Positions 40,831 to 49,549 of a stretch of 50,337 bases of DNA are shown piece after piece. The translations under genes were made by a program, and so were the position numbers. The notes beneath the pieces were generated by a model. It did no database searches and was not told the DNA's origin. It saw only the letters and a program-made list of their open reading frames with translations. The number at the start of each line of letters is the position of its first letter. The first letter of the stretch is position 1. This stretch comes from Gemmatimonadota bacterium (GTDB lineage Bacteria; Gemmatimonadota; Gemmatimonadetes; Gemmatimonadales; Gemmatimonadaceae), in NCBI GenBank assembly GCA_016871915.1, contig VHBP01000011.1, positions 1 to 50,337 of the forward strand, in the 5' to 3' direction.

Positions 40831-40836
40831 ACGCTA
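40831..40836 (-). promoter_or_regulatory. Candidate -10 (TAGCGT) of the GT2 gene
   Basis: TAGCGT is 5 nt upstream of the GTG start on the minus strand, in the 67-nt divergent gap with the flippase gene. It differs by one base from TAGCTT. Confidence 0.35.
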
Positions 40837-40876
40837 TCGGAGGACGGCACCCTGTCGCCAGTCGTCCGCCTCTCGG

Positions 40877-40882
40877 TAGCTT
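40877..40882 (+). promoter_or_regulatory. Candidate -10 (TAGCTT) of the flippase operon
   Basis: TAGCTT, in the context CGGTAGCTTCC, is 10 nt before the flippase ATG. No Shine-Dalgarno is seen between. It would drive the flippase-GT2-polymerase-lipoprotein run. Confidence 0.45.
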
Positions 40883-40892
40883 CCTCTCGTCC

Positions 40893-42125
40893 ATGCCCGC
40901 CGACCGCCACCTCACCCGTCATGTGGCGGTGTTCTCGACCGCCCACGCCCTCGGGATCATCGCGCCGCTCCTCACCACGCCCTATCTGGCGCGCATCCTC
41001 GGGCCAGAGGGATGGGCGCCCGTCCTCCTCGCCCAGGGGATCGCTGCTCTGGGCGCGCTCCTGCTGGAATTCGGATTCGATCTCTCTGGCACGCGCGATC
41101 TGGCGATGACCAGTGATCAGGAGGCGCGTGCGCGGCTGATCGGCGATATCCATGCGGCACGGCTGCTCCTCATCCCCGTGGCGGCGATCATCATCCTGGC
41201 CATCGCCCGTCTCGTTCCTCTGATCGGGGCGCACCCCACGCTCGTCCTCTGGACCTTCGCTGCCGCGGTCACACGGGGCTGTTCCCCCGTGTGGATCTTC
41301 CAGGGGGCGGGGATCCCAGAAGGCGCCGTCCTCATCGATGCCGCGGGCAAGCTCGGTGGGGCCCTCGCGGTCTTCGCCCTCGTCCAAGAGTCGAGCGACG
41401 GTTGGCGCGTGCTCGCGCTCCAGAGCGCCGGTGCCGCGATCCCCCTGATCCTGCTCGGCTGGCGCGCACACCGACGGTTCGCCCCCGCCCCGCTCACGAT
41501 CGTCGGGGCACGGCGGGCCCTGGCACGGGGTTGGACCGTCTTCTCCTTCCGTGGCGCTAGTGCCGTGTACATGCAGATGAACATCCTGATCGTCGGCGCG
41601 CTCGGCTCGCCCACCGCCGTCACCATGTTCGGCGGCGCTGAACGGGTGATCCGAGCGGGGATCAACCTCTTCACCCCCATCACACAGGCCCTCTTCCCTC
41701 GTGTGGCTCGCGCGGTCCCCAGCGGGGCGGAGGCCAGTCGCCGGGTGCTGATCGAAGTGACCTGGATGCTCGGAGGGATCGGCCTCGCCATCACGCTCAT
41801 CACCGTGCTGGCCGCCGGTCCGATCATCCATCTGCTCCTCGGCCCCGGATACGAGGCGGCGATCCCGCTCCTGCGCGGGCTCTCGCTCCTCCCGACCCTC
41901 ATCGCCATCGGGACGGTCCTTGGCATCCACTGGGCGATCCCCCACGGGCATGAGCGCTTCTTCCTTCGCAGCGTCCTCATCGCGGGGGCCATCAGTCTGA
42001 CCTGCGCGGGGCTCCTGATCCCCCGCGTGGGGGCGTGGGGGATGGTCATCGGGGCGACGGCGGCGGAACTCTGGGTGGCCGGCACCTTGCTGCACCGATT
42101 CCGTCATCATGGCGGTGGGCGATGA
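40893..42125 (+). CDS. Wzx-type oligosaccharide flippase
   Basis: Inner-membrane flippase that moves undecaprenyl-linked repeat units to the periplasm. From ATG at 40893 it is 410 aa with about 12 membrane helices. The N-terminus (VAVFSTAHALGIIAPLLTTPYLARILGPEGW) and the central FSFRGASAVYMQMNILIVGALGSP segment fit the RfbX/MATE-like flippase family. An open frame runs 145 codons upstream but lies antisense to the GT2 gene. The stop overlaps the next start as ATGA. Confidence 0.9.
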   Translation: MPADRHLTRHVAVFSTAHALGIIAPLLTTPYLARILGPEGWAPVLLAQGIAALGALLLEFGFDLSGTRDLAMTSDQEARARLIGDIHAARLLLIPVAAIIILAIARLVPLIGAHPTLVLWTFAAAVTRGCSPVWIFQGAGIPEGAVLIDAAGKLGGALAVFALVQESSDGWRVLALQSAGAAIPLILLGWRAHRRFAPAPLTIVGARRALARGWTVFSFRGASAVYMQMNILIVGALGSPTAVTMFGGAERVIRAGINLFTPITQALFPRVARAVPSGAEASRRVLIEVTWMLGGIGLAITLITVLAAGPIIHLLLGPGYEAAIPLLRGLSLLPTLIAIGTVLGIHWAIPHGHERFFLRSVLIAGAISLTCAGLLIPRVGAWGMVIGATAAELWVAGTLLHRFRHHGGGR

Positions 42126-43084
42126 CGTCACGCATCGATATCGTCTGCGCCGCGTATCAAGCCGAGGCGTTCATCGACGAGACCCTCCGTTCGGCGATCG
42201 CCCAGACCCACACCGACTGGCGGCTCTGGGTGCGCGATGATGCCTCAACGGATGCGACGGCACAGCGCGTCGCTGAGTGGGCGGCGCGAGATCCCCGTAT
42301 CCGACTGGTGCATCAGGGTGCGCCGAATCTGGGGGTCGTCGCCGGTTTCGCCTGGTTGCTCGCGCAACTGCCCGACGACACCCAGTGGGTCGCGTGCTTG
42401 GATGCCGATGATGTGTGGGACCGGGAGCGACTGGTCACGACCCTGGCCGCCGCTGAGTCGACCAGCAGAGCGACCGGTGGAGGACGAGCCCTGCTCGTCC
42501 ATAGCGACAGCCGGCTGATCGATGCCACGGGGCGAGAGCTCGCCCCCTCCTATTGGTCGCGCGCCGGTCTCTCGCCGACCCCGACGCCCTTGTCTCGCCT
42601 TGCGGTGCAGAACGTGGCCACGAGCTCAACCCTCTTGATGAACCGCGCCCTGTTGGATCTCCTGCGACCGATGCCGACGACCGGTCTCTTCTCACCGGAT
42701 TGGTGGTTCACCATGGTGGCGGCGACCTTCGGTGAGATCATCGCGATCCCTACCCCCTTGGTGGGATACCGGCAGCATGCCTCCAATGATGTCGGGGCGA
42801 CGCGAGGGCGGATACGAGATCTGTCCGATCTCGTCGGTCGCATCGAGCGATGGCAGACGTCCGGCGAGCGGCTCCGACACGACCTGCGACGGATGGCATT
42901 GCAGGCGGCGACCTTCCAGTCGCGGTACGATCACGACCTTTCGACTGACGACCGGCAGCTCTTGCAGGCGCTCGCAGGACTGCCTGCCCTGCCCTTCTGG
43001 CCGCGCAAGGCGTCCCTCCTGCGCCACCGCCTTCGGGCGGAATTTGGCGTGATTCGCAACCTCGGACTCCTCCTGCGCGCATGA
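42122..43084 (+). CDS. GT2-family glycosyltransferase
   Basis: GT-A fold enzyme of 320 aa, probably adding a sugar to the lipid-linked repeat. It begins MTSRIDIVCAAYQAEAFIDETLRS, has VRDDASTDATA, GAPNLGVVAGFAW and the DxD region CLDADDVWDRERL (about 100-112). The C-terminal part is helical with FSPDWWFTM, an acceptor-site-like motif. ATGA overlaps link it to the flippase and polymerase genes on both sides. Confidence 0.9.
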   Translation: MTSRIDIVCAAYQAEAFIDETLRSAIAQTHTDWRLWVRDDASTDATAQRVAEWAARDPRIRLVHQGAPNLGVVAGFAWLLAQLPDDTQWVACLDADDVWDRERLVTTLAAAESTSRATGGGRALLVHSDSRLIDATGRELAPSYWSRAGLSPTPTPLSRLAVQNVATSSTLLMNRALLDLLRPMPTTGLFSPDWWFTMVAATFGEIIAIPTPLVGYRQHASNDVGATRGRIRDLSDLVGRIERWQTSGERLRHDLRRMALQAATFQSRYDHDLSTDDRQLLQALAGLPALPFWPRKASLLRHRLRAEFGVIRNLGLLLRA

Positions 43085-44307
43085 GGGATCTCGCCCTCCT
43101 CCTGTGGGTCGCCCTGCTCGGGGCGGATCGCATCGACCTGCTTGGCGGGGAGGGGCCGATCGTCCTGACGCCCTTCTACCTCCTGACGCCGATCGTGCTG
43201 TGGAGCGAGGGGCTGCGTCGACGCCGCATCGGCCACACCTTCCTGCCCGCACTCCCCTCGCGCGGGGCGGCCTTCGCGGCGGGCGTGCTCGCCCTGCTCG
43301 CCGTCGCGGCCCTCTCCGTCCTCGTGAGCCGCGATGTCACGACATCCGTCGGGCGTCTCGTCCTCCTGACCGCCATCTCGTGCGGGACCGGTCTCGTTCT
43401 CTGGAGCGTATGGGATGATCCACGGTGGTCCGACCGTTTGGCGCGCGGGGGCCGCTGGGGGCTGGCGCTCGGCGCCGTGTGGGGTCTCCTCGAGGTGATG
43501 CAGTTCGTGGGCTGGGTACCTGCCGACTGGTTCCTCGGCCCGATTCGCCTGCGTCTCGATCCCTACACCTATGCAGGGATCCTCCCCCGCATCTCCGGGG
43601 TGACGTTCGATCCGAATCGCGCGGGACTCGTGATCCTGCTCCATTGGGCGTTGGTGGAGCGGGTGCGACCGAGGCGTGCGGGATGGGGCGTCCTCACGGT
43701 GGTGCTACTGATCGGCACCCTCTCACGGAGTGCACTCCTCGCCGCTCTGGCGTACCTCGCCATCCGTCACCTGGGCGGCGTGTCCCGGGTCATCCGGCGT
43801 CCTCCTGCGCCACGACTTGGGATCTCCCTCGTCGTGGCCCTCGCCTCACTCGCGCTCTTGCTCGCGCCGACGCCGCGGGAGCGGCTAGGGCGGTTCCTCG
43901 CGCCGGTCGCGCAGCGCCTGAGCGCGGCGGAGGGGTCCGCGCAGTCGCACACCGCGCTGATGCGCCAGGGGATCACCGAAGCGACGCGGGATGTCCCCCG
44001 CACCCTCGTCGGGGTGGGATATGGGACCTCCTTTCTCCTGCTACGTGATCGATTCGGCGGTGATCGCTACGGTAATTTCCACTCCCTGTACGTGACGTTG
44101 TGGGTCGAGAGTGGATTCATCGCGCTCGCCCTGATCATACTGCTGCTCATGCGCCCCCTTGGCCTCCCGGGTGAGTGGCGCGCGCTCTTGCTCGGTGCCA
44201 TTCTGTTCAATGTGTTCTATCAGTCCATCGCCGAACCGGCCTTCTGGGCGATGATCGCTCTGGCCTGGTCTGCGCCTCCTGCCTTGTCCTTGATGCGGTC
44301 CCGATGA
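43081..44307 (+). CDS. O-antigen polymerase/ligase family protein (Wzy candidate)
   Basis: Integral membrane protein of 408 aa with 10 or more predicted helices and a long periplasmic loop (about 262-335) of the O-antigen ligase (PF04932-like) family. The loop has HTALMRQGITEATRDVPRTLVGVGYG and the FHSLYVTLWVESG stretch, typical of polymerases and ligases. Its setting with Wzx, Wzz and GT2 genes favours Wzy polymerase. Overlaps both neighbours by 4 nt. Confidence 0.85.
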   Translation: MRDLALLLWVALLGADRIDLLGGEGPIVLTPFYLLTPIVLWSEGLRRRRIGHTFLPALPSRGAAFAAGVLALLAVAALSVLVSRDVTTSVGRLVLLTAISCGTGLVLWSVWDDPRWSDRLARGGRWGLALGAVWGLLEVMQFVGWVPADWFLGPIRLRLDPYTYAGILPRISGVTFDPNRAGLVILLHWALVERVRPRRAGWGVLTVVLLIGTLSRSALLAALAYLAIRHLGGVSRVIRRPPAPRLGISLVVALASLALLLAPTPRERLGRFLAPVAQRLSAAEGSAQSHTALMRQGITEATRDVPRTLVGVGYGTSFLLLRDRFGGDRYGNFHSLYVTLWVESGFIALALIILLLMRPLGLPGEWRALLLGAILFNVFYQSIAEPAFWAMIALAWSAPPALSLMRSR

Positions 44308-45227
44308 TCCGGTCCCTCTCCCTGCTGTGCGCCCTTCTCGTGGCTATCGGCTGTGATGGTGTGCTTTCCGCCCCCCTGCCCACGGGACGGATCCGGGTGG
44401 AGGCACGCGACCGTCGCGGTGCCCCGTTACCGGGAATCACGGCGCAGTTGTACGTGGGCTATCGCCCAATGGGATACCTGAAGACCGATGGCCGCGGTGT
44501 CGTGCGGTATGACAACGTGCCTGAGGGGCTGTATGGCGTCTACATGCGACTCCCCGATGCGTATGTCGGGTGGGACGAGGTCGCGGGCCTCCCGCGCCGC
44601 GATCTGGTCGATGGCATCACCGTAGGGGCCGGGACTGATACGACCCTCCGGTTCGAGTTCTTGCGGCGCGGCACGGGGACGACCATCGCCTGGACGGTGG
44701 ACGAGGATGCACGCCCGATCCCTAGTCGCACCGTGGTCCTCTACCGAGGGTCCGGTGTCGTCGCCGAGGCGATCTCCGACTCGGCGGGCCGCGTGGCCTT
44801 CACCGACGTCCCGATGGGCATCTACGGCGTGGCGACCACAGCGCCTCCGGAGTTTGGTGCTCCTGCTCGAGCCTATGTGTATCGCGACAACCTGGTGATG
44901 GATGGTGGCCATTGGGAGGTCGTCCGGCTCGAGCTACCGCGGTGCAGCGGTGCACTCACGCCTCGCGTACTCGACGTCGCCAACGCGCCCGTCGCGGGCG
45001 CCAGCGTGACGCTGTACCGTGGCCCCCAGTTCTTCCGAACGGCGACCACCGATACGCGTGGCGAGGTGGCCTGGACCCGAATCGACTGTGGGGAGTACGG
45101 CGTCTTCGTGGTCCCGCCGGCGGGGTATCAATCGCCCTACGCCCGAGACACCGCTTTCGTCGATGGCATCCGCGTCACCGACCTCTCCTCGCGGACCGTC
45201 ACCCTCCGCGCCTTCAGAGTGCCGTGA
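44304..45227 (+). CDS. Lipoprotein with three transthyretin-like repeats
   Basis: A 307-aa predicted lipoprotein: MIRSLSLLCALLVAIGC with lipid-modified Cys17. Three repeats of about 100 residues follow. Each has a strand, a turn with TDGRG, SDSAG or TDTRG, and a closing YGVYM, YGVAT or YGVFV strand, as in carboxypeptidase-regulatory/SpaA-type beta-sandwiches. No catalytic residue is visible. It is the last gene of the flippase operon and overlaps the 3' end of glf by 14 nt, convergently. It may anchor or bind the polysaccharide at the surface. No named family was recognised. Confidence 0.75.
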   Translation: MIRSLSLLCALLVAIGCDGVLSAPLPTGRIRVEARDRRGAPLPGITAQLYVGYRPMGYLKTDGRGVVRYDNVPEGLYGVYMRLPDAYVGWDEVAGLPRRDLVDGITVGAGTDTTLRFEFLRRGTGTTIAWTVDEDARPIPSRTVVLYRGSGVVAEAISDSAGRVAFTDVPMGIYGVATTAPPEFGAPARAYVYRDNLVMDGGHWEVVRLELPRCSGALTPRVLDVANAPVAGASVTLYRGPQFFRTATTDTRGEVAWTRIDCGEYGVFVVPPAGYQSPYARDTAFVDGIRVTDLSSRTVTLRAFRVP

Positions 45228-46320
45228 CGTCCTCGCCGAGGAGACGGCGGCTCAACATCAGCGCGCGACCGATCGCCTGATCCATGTCGTAGTAGCGGTA
45301 TTCACCCAGTCGACCGCAGATCATCAGGCTCCCGTCAGCCTCCACCCGTCGACGATACGCCTCGTACAGTCGTCGATTGGCCTCATCAGGGAACGGATAC
45401 TCGAATCCTTCCGGAGCATCTGGTGTGAACGGCGTCTCCTGCGTCAGCACCGTCCCGCGGATCGTCCGCGCCGCATCAGGCGGCATCATCCGCTTCCACT
45501 CGAGCGTGCGGATCTGCGGCCCCGAGTGCGGATCAGGATGATTCACCTGCCCAGCGGGCAAGAGGAATCCCGACACATCGGCATGAAAGTGGTGCGTGCG
45601 ACGTTGACCACGATACATGAGGCGACCGAGGTCGAATCCGTAATACTCATCGATGGGCCCGGTGAAGATGAGACATCGCCGAGCGTGCCATCGCCGCCGC
45701 TGCTGGAGGAAATCGATGCCGAGCTCCACCGAGATGCCGTCGAGCATCGCCGCCATCCATGCGGTATAGCCCTGGCGTGGGATCCCCTGAAACGCATGCC
45801 GCATCAGTCGCGGATCGTCATCTTCACGGACGTCGAAGCGCTTCGCGAGCTCCGCACTCAGCGTGTGTGCGGGGACGCCCCACTGCTTCTCGGTGTACCC
45901 CTGCACGAATTTCCGGTAGACCGGCTCGGGCATCATCGCCAGCGAGGCCTCCTCGAAGTTCGTCGGCGTCCCGACGAAGGCGGGGGTCCACGTGTCGCCC
46001 ACGGTCCGTCGGATGTATGAGGCGGCGATCGGCCACTGCTCGGCCATCCCATCGACTTCGGAGCGCAGCTCCGCCACATACGGGTAGAACTCGGCGAACC
46101 GCTTGACGAACGCCCAAAGCGCGTCCGAGTTGGTCCGGAAATAATGCGGACCATAAGTGTGGATGCGGATCCCCGACGGGTGGAGATGATCGTGGACATT
46201 CCCCCCGAGATGCTCACGCCGCTCGACGACCACCACGTCCCGTCCCGCATCCCGGAGCGACCGGGCGATCACCGCTCCGGTCAGCCCGGAGCCGACGACG
46301 ACGTAGTCGGCCGTGGGCAC
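45214..46320 (-). CDS. glf: UDP-galactopyranose mutase
   Basis: Flavoenzyme converting UDP-galactopyranose to UDP-galactofuranose. The 368-aa protein has the FAD loop YVVVGSGLTGAVIAR and ERREHLGGN, HTYGPHYFRTN, the GYTEKQWG signature, and the C-terminal AIGRALMLSR. GTG at 46318-46320 lies 4 nt from the wzz stop, and the frame upstream is antisense-like sequence. Its presence predicts galactofuranose in the polysaccharide. Confidence 0.94.
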   Translation of the reverse strand: MPTADYVVVGSGLTGAVIARSLRDAGRDVVVVERREHLGGNVHDHLHPSGIRIHTYGPHYFRTNSDALWAFVKRFAEFYPYVAELRSEVDGMAEQWPIAASYIRRTVGDTWTPAFVGTPTNFEEASLAMMPEPVYRKFVQGYTEKQWGVPAHTLSAELAKRFDVREDDDPRLMRHAFQGIPRQGYTAWMAAMLDGISVELGIDFLQQRRRWHARRCLIFTGPIDEYYGFDLGRLMYRGQRRTHHFHADVSGFLLPAGQVNHPDPHSGPQIRTLEWKRMMPPDAARTIRGTVLTQETPFTPDAPEGFEYPFPDEANRRLYEAYRRRVEADGSLMICGRLGEYRYYDMDQAIGRALMLSRRLLGEDVTAL

Positions 46321-46324
46321 CGCG

Positions 46325-47839
46325 TCAGACGGGGCGCGTGGACCGCTGTGCGGCCGCGACCGCCGTCCCGACTGAAAGCCCGAGGACCAGGGCGAGCACG
46401 AGGTGGACCCAGACCTTCGGGAACTGGGGATCATCCGGGTGGGCGATGATCGGCGTATCGACGATGCGGACCTGATCGAGCCGGAGGGCTTCGCGCAGCT
46501 CGGTCTGGCGGAGCTGTTTCTGGAGGAGGAGGTACCCCTCATTGAGCACCTGCCGATCACGCAACAGGCGGATGTAGGTCATCTCCTCCCGCGGGAGCTG
46601 GGCCAACTCCCCATCGATCGTATCGATGGCCGCCGTGAGGGACCGACTCCGGACGGCGATCGCCTCGAGATACTGCGTCCCCAAGCGCTGCAGCGAGCGC
46701 TCGATCTCGGCGATGCGCGACGCGAGCTGCCGAAGCTCCCGACTCTCGTCAGCGAGCAACAACTGGCGTTCGGATCGGGTGTTCTCCAAGGTGAGCAACG
46801 ACTCGAGCAGATCCTGGATCGCGCGGTTCGAGAGTAGCGAGGGATAGGTCGCCAACTGCCGGTAGGCCTCGGGGGAGCGCGTCTGACCCGCGCGCTCCTC
46901 CGTCAATGCCAGCATCCCAGCGACGGCCCGCCGTTCGACCTCCGCGGCATCAAGCTCGGCGCGGAGGGCCGCGTAGCGTTTGACCTGGGCAGCGGCCTGC
47001 TCCTCAGGGACCACCAGCCCACTCCGCTCCTGGTTGCGGCGAAGTGCCTCCTCCGCTGCAGCCAACGCGACACGCTGCGCCTCGACCTGCCGACGAAGCT
47101 CCGCCGCGGTCGACCCAAGGTCCCCCCGCTCCGTCCGCGCGACAAAGCTGAGATACTCGGCGAGCATCCGGTCGACGACCTGCGCCGCGAGCCGTCGATC
47201 GGAGTCGTCAAAGGAGATGGCGATGAGCCGCGACCCGATCTCCTGCCGCCGAACGTCCAAGCGATCGACCAAGGCCTCCCGCACCTCGTAGCGGGGTGTG
47301 AATCGGAGTTCGAGCGGTGACGGGGCTTCCCCTGGCTCGAATCGAGGATCGAATCGCAACCAGATGCCGCCGACACGGAGGGTGTCACCAGCGACCAGCG
47401 TCGCAGCAGATGGCGCGAGCTCGGAGGGCGCCTCGAGGCGGAGATCGACCGCCCACGTGCCCCCATCGGTCGGGGTGAAGGTGAGCTTGCCATCCAGGTC
47501 ATCCTCTGGGGCACGCACCGCGATCGTCGCGACATCCGCCCGCTCCCCGGCCGGGCGACGGACCGTGAGCGCGAGCGTGTCGATCACCGCATCGAGCACC
47601 CGACGGCTGGTGAGGACCCCGATCTCCGACTCGACCTCATCCCGACTCAGGCCGAGCATCCCTGCGCCCGGGATCGCGCTGAGCGCATCAGAGAGGCCGG
47701 AGCTCGACGGATCGTCCTGCACCCGGACGAGGGCGGTGCTCCGGTAGCGGGGGGTGACCAGCACGGTCCAGGTCATCACCGCAAGGAAGCACCCGAGGCC
47801 TGCGGCCCAAGGGAGCCGATGCCAGCGCAGGAAAGTCAT
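46325..47839 (-). CDS. Wzz/GumC-like polysaccharide co-polymerase
   Basis: Inner-membrane protein of 504 aa that sets chain length. A membrane helix near the N-terminus (about 11-30) is followed by a periplasmic Wzz domain, a beta-rich insertion (about 90-190), a long coiled coil (about 225-445) and a second helix (about 476-496, VHLVLALVLGLSVGTAVAAA). The protein ends there: no BY-kinase domain is fused, and no kinase gene is in the window. ATGA overlap with the Wzi-like gene. Confidence 0.88.
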   Translation of the reverse strand: MTFLRWHRLPWAAGLGCFLAVMTWTVLVTPRYRSTALVRVQDDPSSSGLSDALSAIPGAGMLGLSRDEVESEIGVLTSRRVLDAVIDTLALTVRRPAGERADVATIAVRAPEDDLDGKLTFTPTDGGTWAVDLRLEAPSELAPSAATLVAGDTLRVGGIWLRFDPRFEPGEAPSPLELRFTPRYEVREALVDRLDVRRQEIGSRLIAISFDDSDRRLAAQVVDRMLAEYLSFVARTERGDLGSTAAELRRQVEAQRVALAAAEEALRRNQERSGLVVPEEQAAAQVKRYAALRAELDAAEVERRAVAGMLALTEERAGQTRSPEAYRQLATYPSLLSNRAIQDLLESLLTLENTRSERQLLLADESRELRQLASRIAEIERSLQRLGTQYLEAIAVRSRSLTAAIDTIDGELAQLPREEMTYIRLLRDRQVLNEGYLLLQKQLRQTELREALRLDQVRIVDTPIIAHPDDPQFPKVWVHLVLALVLGLSVGTAVAAAQRSTRPV

Positions 47840-49461
47840 GGGCGGAAGAAGAAGCGCTGGGTGGAGGGCGTCAAGGTCAGGCCGAGGCTCCAGGTGCGAT
47901 AATCGATCCCCTCGTAGTACCCACGAATCGGGTCACGCAGAAGCGCTTGGTTCAGATAGGCGAGGCGGACACCTCGCGATAGCTCGATCTCGGTCGCCAT
48001 CCCAAGGAGGGGCAAGGCAGCCCGGATGCTCCCCATCAGGGTGATATCGGGAAGCTTCCCCTTGCCGCCCGGGACCACATCGGTGAAGAGGGGGCCATTC
48101 AGCCACCGCACCCGAGCGAATGACACGCCTAAACGGCGCTCGCGTCCGTGCCAGTCGGCCGCAAGGTGCTGGCTCGATCCGCCCGGTCCGATGAAGGGTC
48201 CCAGCATCTGACCCTGATGGGTCCATCCCTGCGGGAGCGCAGGACTCGTGTAGGAGAGACCCACTGGCCGCACACGCAGCGACGGGCTCGGCTCCGTGTA
48301 GGTGAACTCGGATTGCAGGTGGAGCATCGACCCGCGCCAGGAGGGCCGCGCGACCTGGAATCCCACCGTGTATCCCTGCGAATGGCCCGGGAACTCGATG
48401 AAGTCCCGGAGCGACGCCGGGAACTCGTACCGTGCCCACTCAGCGTAGGCCTCGACGCCAGACTCGGGGACGGTCCATCGCAGGAAGAGATCGGTGATCT
48501 GGTCGCGCGCGCCATGCCGCACGATGTCATCAGGGGCTGAGACAGGACGACCGATATCTTGGAAGGCACCGAGGAGATCCTCGAATCCGGCGGTGCCTGG
48601 CGCCATCGCCGCCCGGGCGATCCCGAGGGTGGGGAGAACGGCGAGTCGCCCTGCCGGGCGCCAGACCATGGCCACCGCCGAGAGCGTGCGTGCATCGTTC
48701 GATTGGTCGGCATCGAAGAACGCACTCTCGCGGAGCGTGCCCAGCAGGTATTGGGCCTCGAGCGATCCCGCGCGTGTGCGCCACGGCTGCGGCATCTCGA
48801 CGAAGCCGTGAGAGAATCCAGGCGCGTTCGAGGAGAGGAGCAACGCATTGAACGCCCCAGGTCCCCACCAACGGTTCTCATTTGATATCCCGATGCGCGC
48901 GTGCCGGGAGAGATCGATCGCCAATCGGCTCTGCCCCCACGCGAGCGAGGTGCGCGGGTGATCGCCGAACCGCAGTGGCCAGTCCGCTGACTCGGGGCGC
49001 GGCAGGTAAGGATGCGCCCAGATCGACCGACGCTCCGGTCGGGTCTGATCCCAGGGGATGACGAAAACCGGGCGATTCGCCTCATGGGCCACCTGCGGAG
49101 CCAAGGTCATCGACACGGGCCCGACGCTGATCGCGATCCCAGCGGTCACCAGGGCGTTTGCCCCGCGCCCAGGTCGCAACGCCCCATCATTGCCGCCCCA
49201 CGGAAGCGAGGAGTTCCACCGCGTGACGAGCGAGGGCGTGAGGAACCTGATCGCTGGGCTGAGCGAGTCCTGCAGCCCGCGATGCACCGTTGGTGCACGC
49301 AAGAGTGCGCCGTCGAGCGGGAGCTGACCCGTGAGCACACGCAGCCGATCGACACGGTCGATCGCGTCACCGGGGATGCTGATTGGGGTCGAAACGCGCG
49401 ACGGCTGCGCGACGGCGAGCGCCGGACAGAGGACCGCGAGGCACAGCACGCGTTGCAGCAC
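47836..49461 (-). CDS. Wzi-like capsule assembly outer-membrane protein
   Basis: Predicted 541-aa outer-membrane barrel that anchors capsule at the cell surface. Signal peptide about 1-18 (LCPALAVAQ). The body is a series of amphipathic strands; NENRWWGPGAFNALLLSSNAPGF (about 196-218) is the pattern I recognise from Wzi proteins, and the end is STQRFFFRP, an aromatic-rich C-terminus. GTG start at 49459-49461. First gene of wzi-wzz-glf, divergent from a second Wzi-like gene. Confidence 0.82.
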   Translation of the reverse strand: MLQRVLCLAVLCPALAVAQPSRVSTPISIPGDAIDRVDRLRVLTGQLPLDGALLRAPTVHRGLQDSLSPAIRFLTPSLVTRWNSSLPWGGNDGALRPGRGANALVTAGIAISVGPVSMTLAPQVAHEANRPVFVIPWDQTRPERRSIWAHPYLPRPESADWPLRFGDHPRTSLAWGQSRLAIDLSRHARIGISNENRWWGPGAFNALLLSSNAPGFSHGFVEMPQPWRTRAGSLEAQYLLGTLRESAFFDADQSNDARTLSAVAMVWRPAGRLAVLPTLGIARAAMAPGTAGFEDLLGAFQDIGRPVSAPDDIVRHGARDQITDLFLRWTVPESGVEAYAEWARYEFPASLRDFIEFPGHSQGYTVGFQVARPSWRGSMLHLQSEFTYTEPSPSLRVRPVGLSYTSPALPQGWTHQGQMLGPFIGPGGSSQHLAADWHGRERRLGVSFARVRWLNGPLFTDVVPGGKGKLPDITLMGSIRAALPLLGMATEIELSRGVRLAYLNQALLRDPIRGYYEGIDYRTWSLGLTLTPSTQRFFFRP

Positions 49462-49537
49462 GCTGAAAGCTCACGGGAAGGAGGCGCTGCGGCAAGACGA
49501 GCGTCGCCGCGCTGTGGTCGCTCCGGGGTTGGTACGG

Positions 49538-49543
49538 TATCTT
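49538..49543 (+). promoter_or_regulatory. Candidate -10 (TATCTT) of the second Wzi-like gene
   Basis: TATCTT, preceded by GG, lies 6 nt before the ATG at 49550. No Shine-Dalgarno fits between. It belongs with the TAGCTT-type elements. Confidence 0.4.
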
Positions 49544-49549
49544 CATTGG

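Noticed and set aside
40602-42131. 509-codon open frame on the minus strand
   Set aside because: Antisense to the flippase gene; highly charged composition with no hydrophobic core or domain.
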